Assembly: GCA_012972825.1 (NCBI GenBank)
Contig: JABDHL010000006.1
Span: forward strand, 46,070-110,069
From: Chlorobiaceae bacterium
GTDB lineage: Bacteria; Bacteroidota; Chlorobiia; Chlorobiales; Chlorobiaceae
Direction of reading: 5' to 3'
DNA: 64,000 nucleotides
Positions within the stretch are counted from its first letter, which is position 1. Every line of letters starts with the position of its first letter. Made by a program: the position numbers and the translations under genes. Positions 9,685 through 18,098 of the stretch are shown piece after piece. The notes below the pieces were generated by a model, which saw only the letters and a list, made by a program, of their open reading frames with translations, was not told the DNA's origin and ran no database searches.

Positions 9685-10827
9685 TTACCTCCTGGAAATT
9701 TCAGCTTCAAGAAAATCTCCTGTGGCCGCAGCAAAAGCCTCCCAGGAAAAATCGTGTCGAAACGTTTCTATTGCAGAACGCACAGACATCAAATTTTTCC
9801 TGTTTTCCAGAAACTCCCCGACCGCTGCAGCAACCCCACCAGACGAACAATCACGGGCAACCCAGCCGGTTTCACCGTGACGCACTATTTCAGGAAGTGA
9901 TCCTGCCGGTGTGACAATAACCGGCAACCCGTGACCGTAAGCAAGCTGAGCAACACCGGACTGTGTTGCACTGCGATAAGGAAGCACTACAGCATCAGCC
10001 GCAGCAAAAAAAAGTGCCGTACGCTCTCTGGAAACATAACCGGGATACAGATCAACACTGCCAACGATACCCAGCTTTTCAATCAATCGTTTGTACTTCA
10101 ACGGGTTATCAAAAAACTGGCCTGCTACAACAAGCCGAAGTGCTGGATCCCTCTGAAGAATCTCCGGCATGGCACGGAGCAGGAGATCAAGCCCTTTATA
10201 GGGGCGTACATAACCAAAAAAAAGGAGCACCGGAGGCTCTTCACCAAGATGAAGAGCCCGGCGGGAATCGTGCATTGAAGGGATTTCCCCTTCCGGTTCA
10301 TAGATCGGATGAAAAAGCGGAAGCACTGGAATTTCCGGCATGGCGGCACTCACTTCCTGAAAAACTGTCTTCGAGAGGGTCACAAACCCATCTGCGAAAG
10401 CTGAAAGAAGCAGACGCATAAACGGGTCAAAAAAAAGTGATTCATGAGAAGACAGATTATGAAGCAAAACCACAATCCTGATGCCGGTCAAACTGTGCAG
10501 CACATAATAGAATGGCGCTAACACTCCTGTCCAGTAGGACACCAGCAGAATATCCGGGTTTAATGCTCTTATAAGACGGACAGTTCCAAACCAGGAAAAG
10601 GGGTTATAAAGTACCAGTCGAACCTCATCGGGAACAACAGTATCATGAGCATGAGTACCCTCAGCGGCGCCCTGCGATAAAAATTCAGGATAGAGTGCTT
10701 TGAAGGCAACAGAAACAACCTCATAGCCGCGGTCGCGAAGGGCATCCCTCAAAAGTCCGCTAAAGCGGGCAATACCGCCTTTCAGAGGGAAAAAGGGAGT
10801 GATGAATGCAATCCGCAACGGTTTCAA
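9685..10827 (-). CDS. Glycosyltransferase family 4/1 (GT-B)
   Basis: A 380-residue GT-B enzyme. The N-terminus has the glycine loop FFPLKGGIARF, the centre has LLFFGYVRPYKGLDLLLRA, and the C-terminal domain has the VVLPYRSATQSGVAQLAYGHGLPVIV region with the usual donor-sugar contacts. It resembles mannosyl/glucosyltransferases of glycan clusters. It is the first of six glycan genes running down to 3253 and starts 24 bp after the HPr gene, so it probably shares a transcript with it. Confidence 0.87.
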   Translation of the reverse strand: MKPLRIAFITPFFPLKGGIARFSGLLRDALRDRGYEVVSVAFKALYPEFLSQGAAEGTHAHDTVVPDEVRLVLYNPFSWFGTVRLIRALNPDILLVSYWTGVLAPFYYVLHSLTGIRIVVLLHNLSSHESLFFDPFMRLLLSAFADGFVTLSKTVFQEVSAAMPEIPVLPLFHPIYEPEGEIPSMHDSRRALHLGEEPPVLLFFGYVRPYKGLDLLLRAMPEILQRDPALRLVVAGQFFDNPLKYKRLIEKLGIVGSVDLYPGYVSRERTALFFAAADAVVLPYRSATQSGVAQLAYGHGLPVIVTPAGSLPEIVRHGETGWVARDCSSGGVAAAVGEFLENRKNLMSVRSAIETFRHDFSWEAFAAATGDFLEAEISRR

Positions 10828-10851
10828 TAACGCTCTTGGACAGTTTTCAAA

Positions 10852-11118
10852 CTATTGTTCTCCAAACCCCTGTTCAAAAAAATCTACCAACTGACGGGCA
10901 GCCTCATCAGCATCCTCTCCATCAAGCTTGAGCGTCAACCGGGTTCCTTTCGGAGCAGCAAGGCTCATAACACCAATAATTGACTTTGCGTTAATCTCAA
11001 CACCCTGCATTTCGATATAAAAATCTGATTTAAAACGAGATGCAAGTTTTACGACTGATGCCGCGGGTCTGGTATGGAGCCCAGCTTTGTTTTTAATAAT
11101 TACTTCTTTTACGATCAC
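10852..11118 (-). CDS. ptsH: Phosphocarrier protein HPr
   Basis: HPr is the small phosphocarrier of PTS systems and of HPr-kinase signalling. The 88-residue product keeps the active-site context GLHTRPA with His15 and the regulatory KSIIGVM site with Ser46, so both phosphorylation sites are intact. No enzyme I, enzyme II or HPr kinase gene is in the window. It sits between a GNAT gene (57 bp) and glycan genes (24 bp). A regulatory rather than sugar-uptake role is an inference. Confidence 0.93.
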   Translation of the reverse strand: MIVKEVIIKNKAGLHTRPAASVVKLASRFKSDFYIEMQGVEINAKSIIGVMSLAAPKGTRLTLKLDGEDADEAARQLVDFFEQGFGEQ

Positions 11119-11175
11119 GACTGTGCTCTACCTGTTTTGTTGATTAACCCACCGCACCGAAAGGTTACATGGAAC

Positions 11176-11643
11176 TTAAAGAGCTTTCACCATAGCAATC
11201 TCATCGCACGCCATAAGCTTAGGGCAATGAGTGCAATCTCTCCATATTTTCTGCGGAAAATACTCTTTCTTAATATCAAGGTATCCGAGATGCCTGAAAA
11301 ACTCACTGCTCAGCGTCAGGACAAAAACCTCTCCAACACCTTCCTCACGTAAAACGGACTCCGCCTTTTCAACCAGCAATCGTCCTATTCCATTCATTTT
11401 GTAACGGTTAAAAACTGCCAAAGAACGGATTTCAGCAAGCTTCAACGTATAAAATGCAATAGCGCAGCACCCTATCACTTCACCCTTATATTCAGCAACA
11501 AAAAAATTACGAATATTTTCAATAATATTATCACCGGAACGCTCCAGCATTATTCCCTGACGGGCATACTCCGCTGTAAGAGCGGAAATTGCTGCAGCAT
11601 CAGCAAGACGTGCATACCTGACATAGAGTTCGCTGTGCTGCAT
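11176..11643 (-). CDS. GNAT N-acetyltransferase, N-acetylglutamate-synthase-like
   Basis: A 155-residue single-domain GNAT protein. The acetyl-CoA-binding region (RYKMNGIGRLLVEKAE) and the core strands around GCCAIAFYTLKLAEIRSLAV match the short ArgA-like acetyltransferases that make N-acetylglutamate for arginine synthesis. Two late cysteines (DCTHCPKL) are present. The gene ends 57 bp upstream of HPr and starts 3 bp after obgE. The ArgA-type function is likely but not proven; other amino-acid N-acetyltransferases look similar. Confidence 0.75.
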   Translation of the reverse strand: MQHSELYVRYARLADAAAISALTAEYARQGIMLERSGDNIIENIRNFFVAEYKGEVIGCCAIAFYTLKLAEIRSLAVFNRYKMNGIGRLLVEKAESVLREEGVGEVFVLTLSSEFFRHLGYLDIKKEYFPQKIWRDCTHCPKLMACDEIAMVKAL

Positions 11644-11646
11644 AAT

Positions 11647-12660
11647 TTACTCGATACCCTCTTCCAATGGTTCGTCAGCCCTGATACGAGCCGATACCTC
11701 TTTCCAGAGTTCATCTTTAAATTCCTTCAATCCCTGTCCGGAAACACTTGAAATCGTAAGTACCTTGACGCCTTCTTCCAAAACAGGAATCTTAAGATCC
11801 TCCGCAGCAATATCCATTTTTGTAATAACGGCTATCCGCGGCTTGTCAAGAAGGCCCTTGTTAAATTTCTCAAGCTCTCCGAGAAGCGTACGGTATTCTT
11901 CGGCAATATCATGAGCATCAGCAGAAACAAGAACAGCAAGTATTTTTGTTCGCTCAATATGACGGAGAAACTGCAGACCAAGCCCTTTTCCCTCAGCGGC
12001 TCCCTCAATTATTCCAGGAATATCGGCCATAACAAAGGATTTGTACTCATCATATCGCACAATACCCAGATTAGGTACCAGAGTAGTAAACGGATAATCG
12101 GCAATTTTTGGTTTAGCCGCACTGATCACAGAGATAAGCGTCGACTTTCCCGCATTCGGAAACCCAACCAGACCGACATCGGCCATAAGCTTCAGCTCCA
12201 TTTCAAGCGTCAGCTCTTCACCCTTCTGACCTGGTTCAGCATAACGGGGTGCCTGACGAACAGGGGTAGCAAAATGCTGATTTCCACGACCGCCTTTCCC
12301 TCCCCTTGCAATTAACATTTCCTGATCTTCTCCAGTGAGATCAGCAATGATCTCATGGGTTTCAGCGTTGCGGACAATGGTTCCACAAGGTACATCTATA
12401 ACAATATCGCCACCATCTTTTCCTGTTTTTCGTGCACCCTGTCCATGAACGCCACGAACTGCCACATACTTGTTTTTATACTTGAAATCCAAAAGAGTAG
12501 TCAACTGCCTGTTGGTTCTCAGCCACACATGACCTCCACGGCCGCCATCACCGCCATCAGGTCCCCCCTTGGGAACAAACTTTTCCCTGCGAAAACTCAC
12601 ACAACCATTTCCACCGTCTCCAGCCTGAACAAAAATAGAAGCACTATCAACAAACTTCAC
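11647..12660 (-). CDS. obgE: Ribosome-associated GTPase Obg
   Basis: Obg acts in late 50S assembly and stress control. The N-terminal glycine-rich Obg fold ([19 protein letters not shown], then [11 protein letters not shown]) occupies residues 1-158. The G domain follows with [10 protein letters not shown], the switch region and DIPGIIEGA, and ITKMD for guanine specificity. The 337-residue length and lack of a C-terminal extension are typical of the short form. It leads a minus-strand run into GNAT, HPr and the glycan genes and diverges from xseB. Confidence 0.95.
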   Translation of the reverse strand: MKFVDSASIFVQAGDGGNGCVSFRREKFVPKGGPDGGDGGRGGHVWLRTNRQLTTLLDFKYKNKYVAVRGVHGQGARKTGKDGGDIVIDVPCGTIVRNAETHEIIADLTGEDQEMLIARGGKGGRGNQHFATPVRQAPRYAEPGQKGEELTLEMELKLMADVGLVGFPNAGKSTLISVISAAKPKIADYPFTTLVPNLGIVRYDEYKSFVMADIPGIIEGAAEGKGLGLQFLRHIERTKILAVLVSADAHDIAEEYRTLLGELEKFNKGLLDKPRIAVITKMDIAAEDLKIPVLEEGVKVLTISSVSGQGLKEFKDELWKEVSARIRADEPLEEGIE

Positions 12661-12732
12661 TCAAACACCTGCCTTTTGAATAATCTTTCTCTTTAACTAT
12701 TTTCATACACAACATCTAAACTTGTAAACCAC

Positions 12733-12990
12733 ATGACATCAGCCCATTCCGGAAAACCCGCTATCGAAGAACTGATATCGAGGCTTGAGGAGATAACCCG
12801 GAACATTGAAAATCCAGAAACCGGCCTCGAAAAATCTATCGCACTCTATGAAGAGGGGCTTACCCTAGCCGATAATTGTAAAAAACGACTCCTTGAAGCA
12901 CGAAAAAAAATAGAGGTCATCAATCCGGAACTTGCAAAAACCTGGCCCGATACTCCGCGCATCAAAGATCTTTTCGACAGCGAATCCTGA
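12733..12990 (+). CDS. xseB: Exodeoxyribonuclease VII small subunit
   Basis: An 85-residue all-helical protein matching XseB: the central EELISRLEEI segment, GLEKSIALYEEGLTLAD, then the LEARKKIEV helix. XseB partners with XseA in an exonuclease for single-stranded DNA; xseA is not in the window. It is isolated on the plus strand, diverging from obgE (72 bp) and converging with gatB (6 bp between stops). Confidence 0.88.
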   Translation: MTSAHSGKPAIEELISRLEEITRNIENPETGLEKSIALYEEGLTLADNCKKRLLEARKKIEVINPELAKTWPDTPRIKDLFDSES

Positions 12991-12996
12991 AATCGA

Positions 12997-14424
12997 TCAC
13001 ACCTCAAGCCTCTTTAGAATAACCTCATTAACCATTTTGGGATTTGCCTTGCCTTTCATGCGGCTCATGCACTGCCCCACAAAAAAACCCAGCAGCTGAG
13101 TCTTTCCGCCTCTATAAGCAGCAAGCTGGCCAGGATTAGCCTCAAGAATATCATCAACAACACTCTCTATGGCTCCAGTATCTGAAACCTGGGCCAGTCC
13201 TTCCCGTTCAACAATCTGTAGTGCAGTGTCTCCATTCTCCTGCATCAGTTCGAACACCTGTTTAGCGATGGTATTACTGATCATCCCATCACCAATGAGA
13301 CGCACCAGCCCCCCAAGTCTTTCAGGTTTAATCGAAAACTCCGCAATATCAAGATACTTTTCTTTAAGTGTACGCATCACTTCCCCCATCACCCAGTTTG
13401 AGGAAGCTTTTGTGTCTTCCGAAGCCATTACAGTCGCCTCAAAATAATCAGCGACCTCTCTATCGACGGTAAGAACCCCTGCATCATAGGCTGGAATGGC
13501 ATACTCCGCGACAAAACGGCTTGCACGAACTTCCGGAAACTCCGGAAGTTCACTCAGCATACGGTCAAGCATCTCCTGATCAACAAGTACCGGGATCAGA
13601 TCAGGATCAGGAAAGTATCGATAATCGTGGGCAAACTCCTTACCTCGCATCGAGCGGGTCTCTCCCTTGTCAGCATCCCAAAGCCGGGTCTCCTGCACAA
13701 TAGCGCCGCCGCTTTCAAGAATTTCCTGATGGCGCCAGGCCTCATACTCAATAGCTTTTTCAACATTCCTGAAAGAGTTCATATTCTTGATTTCGGTACG
13801 GGTACCATATTCCGTTGCCCCGAAAGGACGCAGAGAAACGTTGGCATCACAGCGCAAGCTTCCTTCCTCCATGTTCCCATCCGAAATCCCAAGATATTTA
13901 ACAATCTGCCGCACTTTCTGCAGATATGCCGAAGCCTCCTTCGGAGTCCGCATATCTGGATAACTGACGATTTCAAGCAATGGCACACCGCTCCTGTTGA
14001 GATCGATGTAAGTATCCGCACCGATATCATGAATCGACTTTCCGGCATCCTCCTCAATATGAATTCTTATCAGCCTGATAACCTTTTCACCCTCTCCGGC
14101 TTCAATGTGGAGAACTCCTTCACTACAGATAGGCTCTTCAAACTGAGAAATCTGGTACCCTTTCGGCAGATCAGGATAAAAATAGTTTTTACGGGCAAGC
14201 ACCGAACTGGGCGCAATAGTGCAGCCCATGGCCAGACCAAGTTTCACAGCATCCTCCACCACACGACGATTAAGCACAGGCAGAGCTCCGGGAAGAGCGA
14301 GACAGACCGGACAAACATTACTGTTGGCAGGTTTTCCAAACAGTGCTGAACACCCACAGAAAGCCTTGCTCGCCGTATTAAGCTGACAATGGACCTCAAG
14401 GCCCACTACTAATTCATACTTCAT
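12997..14424 (-). CDS. gatB: Aspartyl/glutamyl-tRNA amidotransferase subunit B
   Basis: GatB is the kinase/transamidation core of GatCAB, which converts Glu-tRNA-Gln and Asp-tRNA-Asn to the amide forms. The 475-residue product has the N-terminal [15 protein letters not shown] segment, the Zn-site cysteines including [36 protein letters not shown], and a C-terminal YqeY-like helical domain ending in [13 protein letters not shown]. Full length. Convergent with xseB. Confidence 0.96.
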   Translation of the reverse strand: MKYELVVGLEVHCQLNTASKAFCGCSALFGKPANSNVCPVCLALPGALPVLNRRVVEDAVKLGLAMGCTIAPSSVLARKNYFYPDLPKGYQISQFEEPICSEGVLHIEAGEGEKVIRLIRIHIEEDAGKSIHDIGADTYIDLNRSGVPLLEIVSYPDMRTPKEASAYLQKVRQIVKYLGISDGNMEEGSLRCDANVSLRPFGATEYGTRTEIKNMNSFRNVEKAIEYEAWRHQEILESGGAIVQETRLWDADKGETRSMRGKEFAHDYRYFPDPDLIPVLVDQEMLDRMLSELPEFPEVRASRFVAEYAIPAYDAGVLTVDREVADYFEATVMASEDTKASSNWVMGEVMRTLKEKYLDIAEFSIKPERLGGLVRLIGDGMISNTIAKQVFELMQENGDTALQIVEREGLAQVSDTGAIESVVDDILEANPGQLAAYRGGKTQLLGFFVGQCMSRMKGKANPKMVNEVILKRLEV

Positions 14425-14498
14425 TGCAAAAATTAACGTTATTGAAAAACACCGGCAGGTGTATACCGGAGACTCTCCAGCTTATAAAAAAAACATTC

Positions 14499-15035
14499 TC
14501 AGTAAGCCTGATAGGAAAACTTCTGCCCTCCCACTGTTGCTTCAGCCATAATACCGGCCTTCGGAAGCACAAAAACGGCTACACCATGAGAATAATCTAT
14601 AGTGGTAGCCGCTCCCGTATTGGCCACAATTCCCTCTACCTGAGCATTAAGCTCGTAATTTTCTTTTTTGAAATTATCAAGCTCTGCCTTGTCCTTAAAA
14701 AATATGATTTCAGCAAAAGACTGACCACCAAGCTGCGGACCAACATTGAGCTGTGTAATCGTTGAATGCCCTACAAGATTATTAAGCTCATAGACATAAC
14801 CATTACCATGTCCACCGCCGAGAATCATGAATCCCCCTTTGAAAACATCAGGAAAAACAGCATAACCATAGGCTTTTTCAAAAAAACGATCAAGCGCGGG
14901 AGCATTCTTCCTGAAATATTCCACAGCCACACTTGCATGATCCCGCTCAGCAGGATCCCACCCTGCATAAGCAGTACTAAAAACCATTCCTGCAAGCATT
15001 AATGCAAGCACACCTGTCCTCATCATCTTCATCAT
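14499..15035 (-). CDS. Secreted SYLF (YSC84-type) lipid-binding protein
   Basis: A 178-residue protein with a signal peptide (MRTGVLALMLAGMVFSTAYA, cleavage near residue 24) and a SYLF domain: KAYGYAVFPDVFKGGFMILGGGHGNG is its usual opening, and IVANTGAATTIDYSHGVAVF follows. SYLF proteins bind phosphoinositides in eukaryotes; the bacterial role is unclear. It is 74 bp upstream of gatB in the same direction and borders the repeat block. Confidence 0.82.
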   Translation of the reverse strand: MMKMMRTGVLALMLAGMVFSTAYAGWDPAERDHASVAVEYFRKNAPALDRFFEKAYGYAVFPDVFKGGFMILGGGHGNGYVYELNNLVGHSTITQLNVGPQLGGQSFAEIIFFKDKAELDNFKKENYELNAQVEGIVANTGAATTIDYSHGVAVFVLPKAGIMAEATVGGQKFSYQAY

Positions 15036-15062
15036 TGACGCTAATTTTTTGTTTTTATAAAT

Positions 15063-15685
15063 TCACAGCATAGAAAACCTACAATGATATCCAGCCACTA
15101 ATGTACAATTTTCACTCCAATATATCACACCTCGCCCAACCTCAGCCAGCCCATGCCGAGATGACCTCCCTGACAGTCTCCATCTATCATTTCGAATAAC
15201 GCGAGAAAACTCTCCGGTATTCAACACAGATCCCTCCCTGCGGTCGGGATGACAAAATGCAAAAGCTCTCCAAGTCGTTCTCCTCTTGTCAGTCCAAACA
15301 TCAGCCATGTCATTCCGTCTCATTCCTAACATAATTCTATGTCATTTCGAACAACGCGAGAAAACTCTCCGGTATTCAACACAGATCCCTCCCTGCGGTC
15401 GGGATGACAAAATGCAAAAGCTCTCAAAGTCGTTCTCCTCTTGTCAGTCCAAACATCAGCCAATGTCATTCCGTCTCATTCCTAACATAATTCTATGTCA
15501 TTTCGAACAACGTGAGAAATCTCTCCGGTATTCAACACAGATCCCTCCCTGCGGTCGGGATGACAAAATGCAAAAGCTCTCAAAGTCGTTCTCCTCTTGT
15601 CAGTCCAAACATCAGCCAATGTCATTCCGTCTCATTCCTAACATAATTCTATGTCATTCCGACCGAAGGGAGGAATCTCTCTCAC
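15063..15685. other. Repeat-filled intergenic region
   Basis: Six hundred bases without a credible gene. Most of it is the three tandem repeat units and the inverted arm described separately. Frames here (15063-15332 minus, 15286-15729 plus) encode only translated repeat, with the stereotyped string CHPDRREGS in one frame. Confidence 0.85.
15187..15652. repeat. Three tandem 155/156-bp units, each with an imperfect palindrome
   Basis: Units begin at 15186/15187, 15341 and 15497. Units 2 and 3 (156 bp each) differ at two positions; unit 1 (155 bp) differs from unit 2 by about three substitutions and one single-base gap. Each unit begins with a 67-68 bp imperfect palindrome running from GTCATTTCGAA to GGTCGGGATGAC (15187-15253, 15341-15408, 15497-15564), whose arms match at about 16 of 25 positions. 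The remaining ~88 bp linker contains CATCAGCCAATGTCATT, which also occurs next to the GIY-YIG gene at about 16023. This looks like recent tandem duplication of a palindrome-bearing element. Confidence 0.9.
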
Positions 15686-15985
15686 CTACCATACACCCTC
15701 TTCGCCAAGCTCATTCCAATCAGGGTTAATCGTAACAACAAGCATATCTTTCTTTTCTCTCCTCCACTTTTTTATCTCTTTTTCCCTAGCAATAGCACTC
15801 AGTACATCATCTGTTTCCTCAAAATAAACCAGCTTATCAACATTATATTTTTTTGTAAACCCCTCAATCAACCGGCTCTTATGCTCCCGAACTCGTCTCT
15901 GTAAATCATTCGTCATACCAACATACATCACCTTATTCGTCCTATTGGTAAGAATGTAAACGCAATAAGGCTTATCCCTGCTCAT
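15686..15985 (-). CDS. Small GIY-YIG nuclease-domain protein (UPF0213/YhbQ type)
   Basis: A 99-residue single-domain GIY-YIG protein. The motif appears as YCVYILTNRTNKVMYVGMTN (residues 7-26), with the catalytic arginine in DLQRRVREH and the later glutamate region AIAREKEIKKWRREKK. This matches the short stand-alone family often annotated as excinuclease-like. I chose the ATG at 15985; an upstream start at 16153 is open only because it reads through the repeat. It lies between inverted repeats, 130 bp downstream of the truncated clpB. Its substrate is unknown. Confidence 0.85.
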   Translation of the reverse strand: MSRDKPYCVYILTNRTNKVMYVGMTNDLQRRVREHKSRLIEGFTKKYNVDKLVYFEETDDVLSAIAREKEIKKWRREKKDMLVVTINPDWNELGEEGVW

Positions 15986-16034
15986 GGCTAATAGGCAAAA
16001 AATGGTAAGCATATCATTCCGAACATCAGCCAAT

Positions 16035-16101
16035 GTCATTTCCAACATCGTGAGAAATCTCTTCGATATCAACTCAGATCCCTCCCTGCGGTCGGGATGA
16101 C
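16035..16101. repeat. Fourth palindromic repeat copy, between GIY-YIG gene and clpB
   Basis: A 67-bp palindrome diverged from the tandem copies (TTTCCAACATCGTGAG in place of TTTCGAACAACGTGAG; spacer different) but with an identical right arm. The flank AAAATGCAAA after the right arm is shared with the tandem units and runs to within a few bases of the clpB stop codon at 16116. Confidence 0.85.
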
Positions 16102-16115
16102 AAAATGCAAAGGCA

Positions 16116-17438
16116 CTACCCTCCGGCTTCAAGCTCGCGCTTGAGAGCCTCACGCTCGATTTCGAGACGGCGAATCTCTCGGTTTATTCTGTCGAGCTCT
16201 TCAGGGCTGCTGTCTATTTCCAGCCTCAGACGCGAAGAGGCCTCGTCAATCAGATCGATAGCCTTGTCGGGCAGAAAACGGTCGGAAATATAGCGGTTCG
16301 ACAGTTCGGCTGCGGCAACAATGGCGGCATCCTTGATACGTACACCATGATGTATCTCATATTTTTCCTTGAGGCCGCGCAGAATTGAAACAGTGTCATC
16401 CACGCTCGGCTGATCAACCACTACAGTCTGAAAACGACGCTCAAGTGCAGCATCCTTTTCAATATGCTTGCGATACTCGTCAAGCGTCGTTGCACCGATA
16501 CAGCGCAGCTCTCCGCGGGCAAGCGCAGGCTTGAGAATATTGGCCGCATCCATAGAGCCTTCGGCAGAACCCGCTCCAACAAGCAGATGAATTTCATCAA
16601 TAAAGAGAATAATTTCGCCATCCGAAGCCTGAACCTCACGAACAACAGCCTTCAGGCGTTCCTCAAACTCACCTCGAAACTTTGCGCCTGCAACAAGCTG
16701 AGCGATGTCAAGCGCTGCAATCTGCTTGCTCTTCAGGTTTTCAGGTACATCGCCAGCCACAATGCGTTGCGCGATTCCCTCGACAAGAGCAGTCTTGCCG
16801 ACCCCCGGCTCACCAATCAACACCGGGTTATTTTTAGTGCGCCGGCTGAGAATCTGCAGAACCCTGCGAATTTCCTCATCACGTCCGATTACCGGATCAA
16901 GCTTACCCTTGCGTGCCTGGTCATTCAGGTTACGCGAATATTTTTTCAGCGAATTATAGGTCTCCTCTGCACTCTGACTGGTCACGCGCTGCGTCCCTCT
17001 TATGGTGGTAAGCACCTTGAGAATAGCTTCTCGGTTGATGCCTGCATCCTTCAGCATACGAGAAACATTGAGCCCTGCTTCACTCATGGCGATAAGCAGG
17101 TGCTCGGAGCTGATATAGTCGTCTTTCAGCTTTTCAGCTTCTTTCAAAGACACATCGAAAACCTTGCCGAGATTTTGTGAGAGATACTGTCCCGTCGCTG
17201 AAGCACCAGTAACCCTCGGAATTCTCTCTATTTCACGATCAAGCGCCGCAAGCAGCGTTTCCGCAGGAGCTTCAAGCTTCTGCGCTATCTGCACAGCTAT
17301 ACTGCTTTTATCTTCAAGCATAGCCAAAAGCAAATGTTCCGGCTCTATCTGCTGATGCTGCCGGCTGCTGGCAAGCGTTGATGCTGCCTGCAATGCCTCC
17401 TGGGCTTTTACCGTAAATTTGTTCGGATCAAACTGCAT
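16116..17438 (-). CDS. clpB: ClpB disaggregase, N-terminal half only
   Basis: ClpB is a two-ring AAA+ disaggregase of about 860 residues. This frame has only 440: the Clp N-domain repeats (residues 1-145), then NBD1 with [10 protein letters not shown] (Walker A, about residue 205), IILFIDEIH (Walker B) and the sensor region [10 protein letters not shown]. It stops in the first helix of the middle domain with [12 protein letters not shown]2, the rest of the coiled coil and the C-terminus are absent here. The stop codon is 14 bp from the repeat palindrome. It may be a truncation, or one gene of a split ClpB whose second half is elsewhere; an unverified recollection of half-length ClpB entries in other green sulfur bacteria favours the latter. 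Confidence 0.9.
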   Translation of the reverse strand: MQFDPNKFTVKAQEALQAASTLASSRQHQQIEPEHLLLAMLEDKSSIAVQIAQKLEAPAETLLAALDREIERIPRVTGASATGQYLSQNLGKVFDVSLKEAEKLKDDYISSEHLLIAMSEAGLNVSRMLKDAGINREAILKVLTTIRGTQRVTSQSAEETYNSLKKYSRNLNDQARKGKLDPVIGRDEEIRRVLQILSRRTKNNPVLIGEPGVGKTALVEGIAQRIVAGDVPENLKSKQIAALDIAQLVAGAKFRGEFEERLKAVVREVQASDGEIILFIDEIHLLVGAGSAEGSMDAANILKPALARGELRCIGATTLDEYRKHIEKDAALERRFQTVVVDQPSVDDTVSILRGLKEKYEIHHGVRIKDAAIVAAAELSNRYISDRFLPDKAIDLIDEASSRLRLEIDSSPEELDRINREIRRLEIEREALKRELEAGG

Positions 17439-17675
17439 GATTCTAATTGTTTTATTTTTCAGTTCTTAACGTAGAGGTAAATTCCACAGGGAAACATACC
17501 GCAAGCCATAGCAACTACGTACTGTATAACAGTGCAAATGCAAAAAAAGTTAAGACATTCAACCAGACTGTGCGCCATACCGGAAAGAAAAAAAGGTTGC
17601 GACATTCTAATACTGCCGTAACCTTTATAAAAAATGTTAAAACGGGTTTTCCCCTCTCTCGACCTTGCCCATCCT

Positions 17676-17996
17676 TTATCCGGAATGAGTAGGATTTTCC
17701 TCGGGCCCTTTCGGCCAATTCTTTATGAACGAACTGAGAACCTGGCGAAGGATCTGCGCGCTGGTAGAAAGAAGTTCAGCTCCTTTCTCCTGAATGTGTC
17801 GCTGCGTATCAAGTTGATCCTTGAAAAGCTCAACACTCGCCGGATCATAATTCCCCTGACTGACGTAGGCATCAATAACCTCCTCAGCTTCATTAAAAGG
17901 CATGTTGAAAACCCTGAAACCAAGCTTAGCTCTCTCAAGAGAGTCAAGGACTTTCATACCAGTGTTCTGCTGCTCCATAACATTTCTGTTTTTCAT
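17676..17996 (-). CDS. Conserved-looking hypothetical protein, 106 residues
   Basis: I do not recognise this protein. It is predicted mostly helical, with no signal peptide or membrane segment. It has an acidic/Asn-rich centre (FNEAEEVIDAYVSQGNYDP) and a C-terminal amphipathic helix ending in a Pro-rich tail. Alternative ATGs at residues 7 and 14 are possible starts. It stands alone between clpB (237 bp) and batB (about 100 bp). Codon use looks like that of its neighbours, so it is probably a real gene. Confidence 0.6.
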   Translation of the reverse strand: MKNRNVMEQQNTGMKVLDSLERAKLGFRVFNMPFNEAEEVIDAYVSQGNYDPASVELFKDQLDTQRHIQEKGAELLSTSAQILRQVLSSFIKNWPKGPEENPTHSG

Positions 17997-18098
17997 CTGT
18001 AAAAAGGAAAACCACCATCAGACAATAACGGAAATATAATATTGTTTTTCAACAACTATCAGCAAGTCAGGTGCTATGGAACCAACACGGCAACACCG

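Larger units (their letters stand above)
15653..16101 (-). mobile_element. Possible 449-bp element: GIY-YIG gene between 25-bp inverted repeats
   Basis: Positions 15653-15677 read GTCATTCCGACCGAAGGGAG followed by GAATC. The reverse complement of 16077-16101 matches this at 22 of 25 positions. The inverted ends enclose the GIY-YIG gene (15686-15985). The right end is part of a palindrome (16035-16101) of the same kind as in the tandem units. I see no target-site duplication next to either end (TCTAT versus AAAAT). Treating it as one mobile unit is an inference. Confidence 0.45.

Noticed and set aside
13627..14349. A 240-codon plus-strand frame opposite gatB
   Set aside because: Shadow of gatB on the other strand.
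15286..15729. A 147-codon plus-strand frame across the repeats
   Set aside because: It encodes only the translated repeat units in tandem, with no start signal and no protein family.
15187..16101. CRISPR array
   Set aside because: Units are 155/156 bp, few in number, contain long imperfect palindromes, and the linkers between palindromes are near-identical rather than unique spacers.
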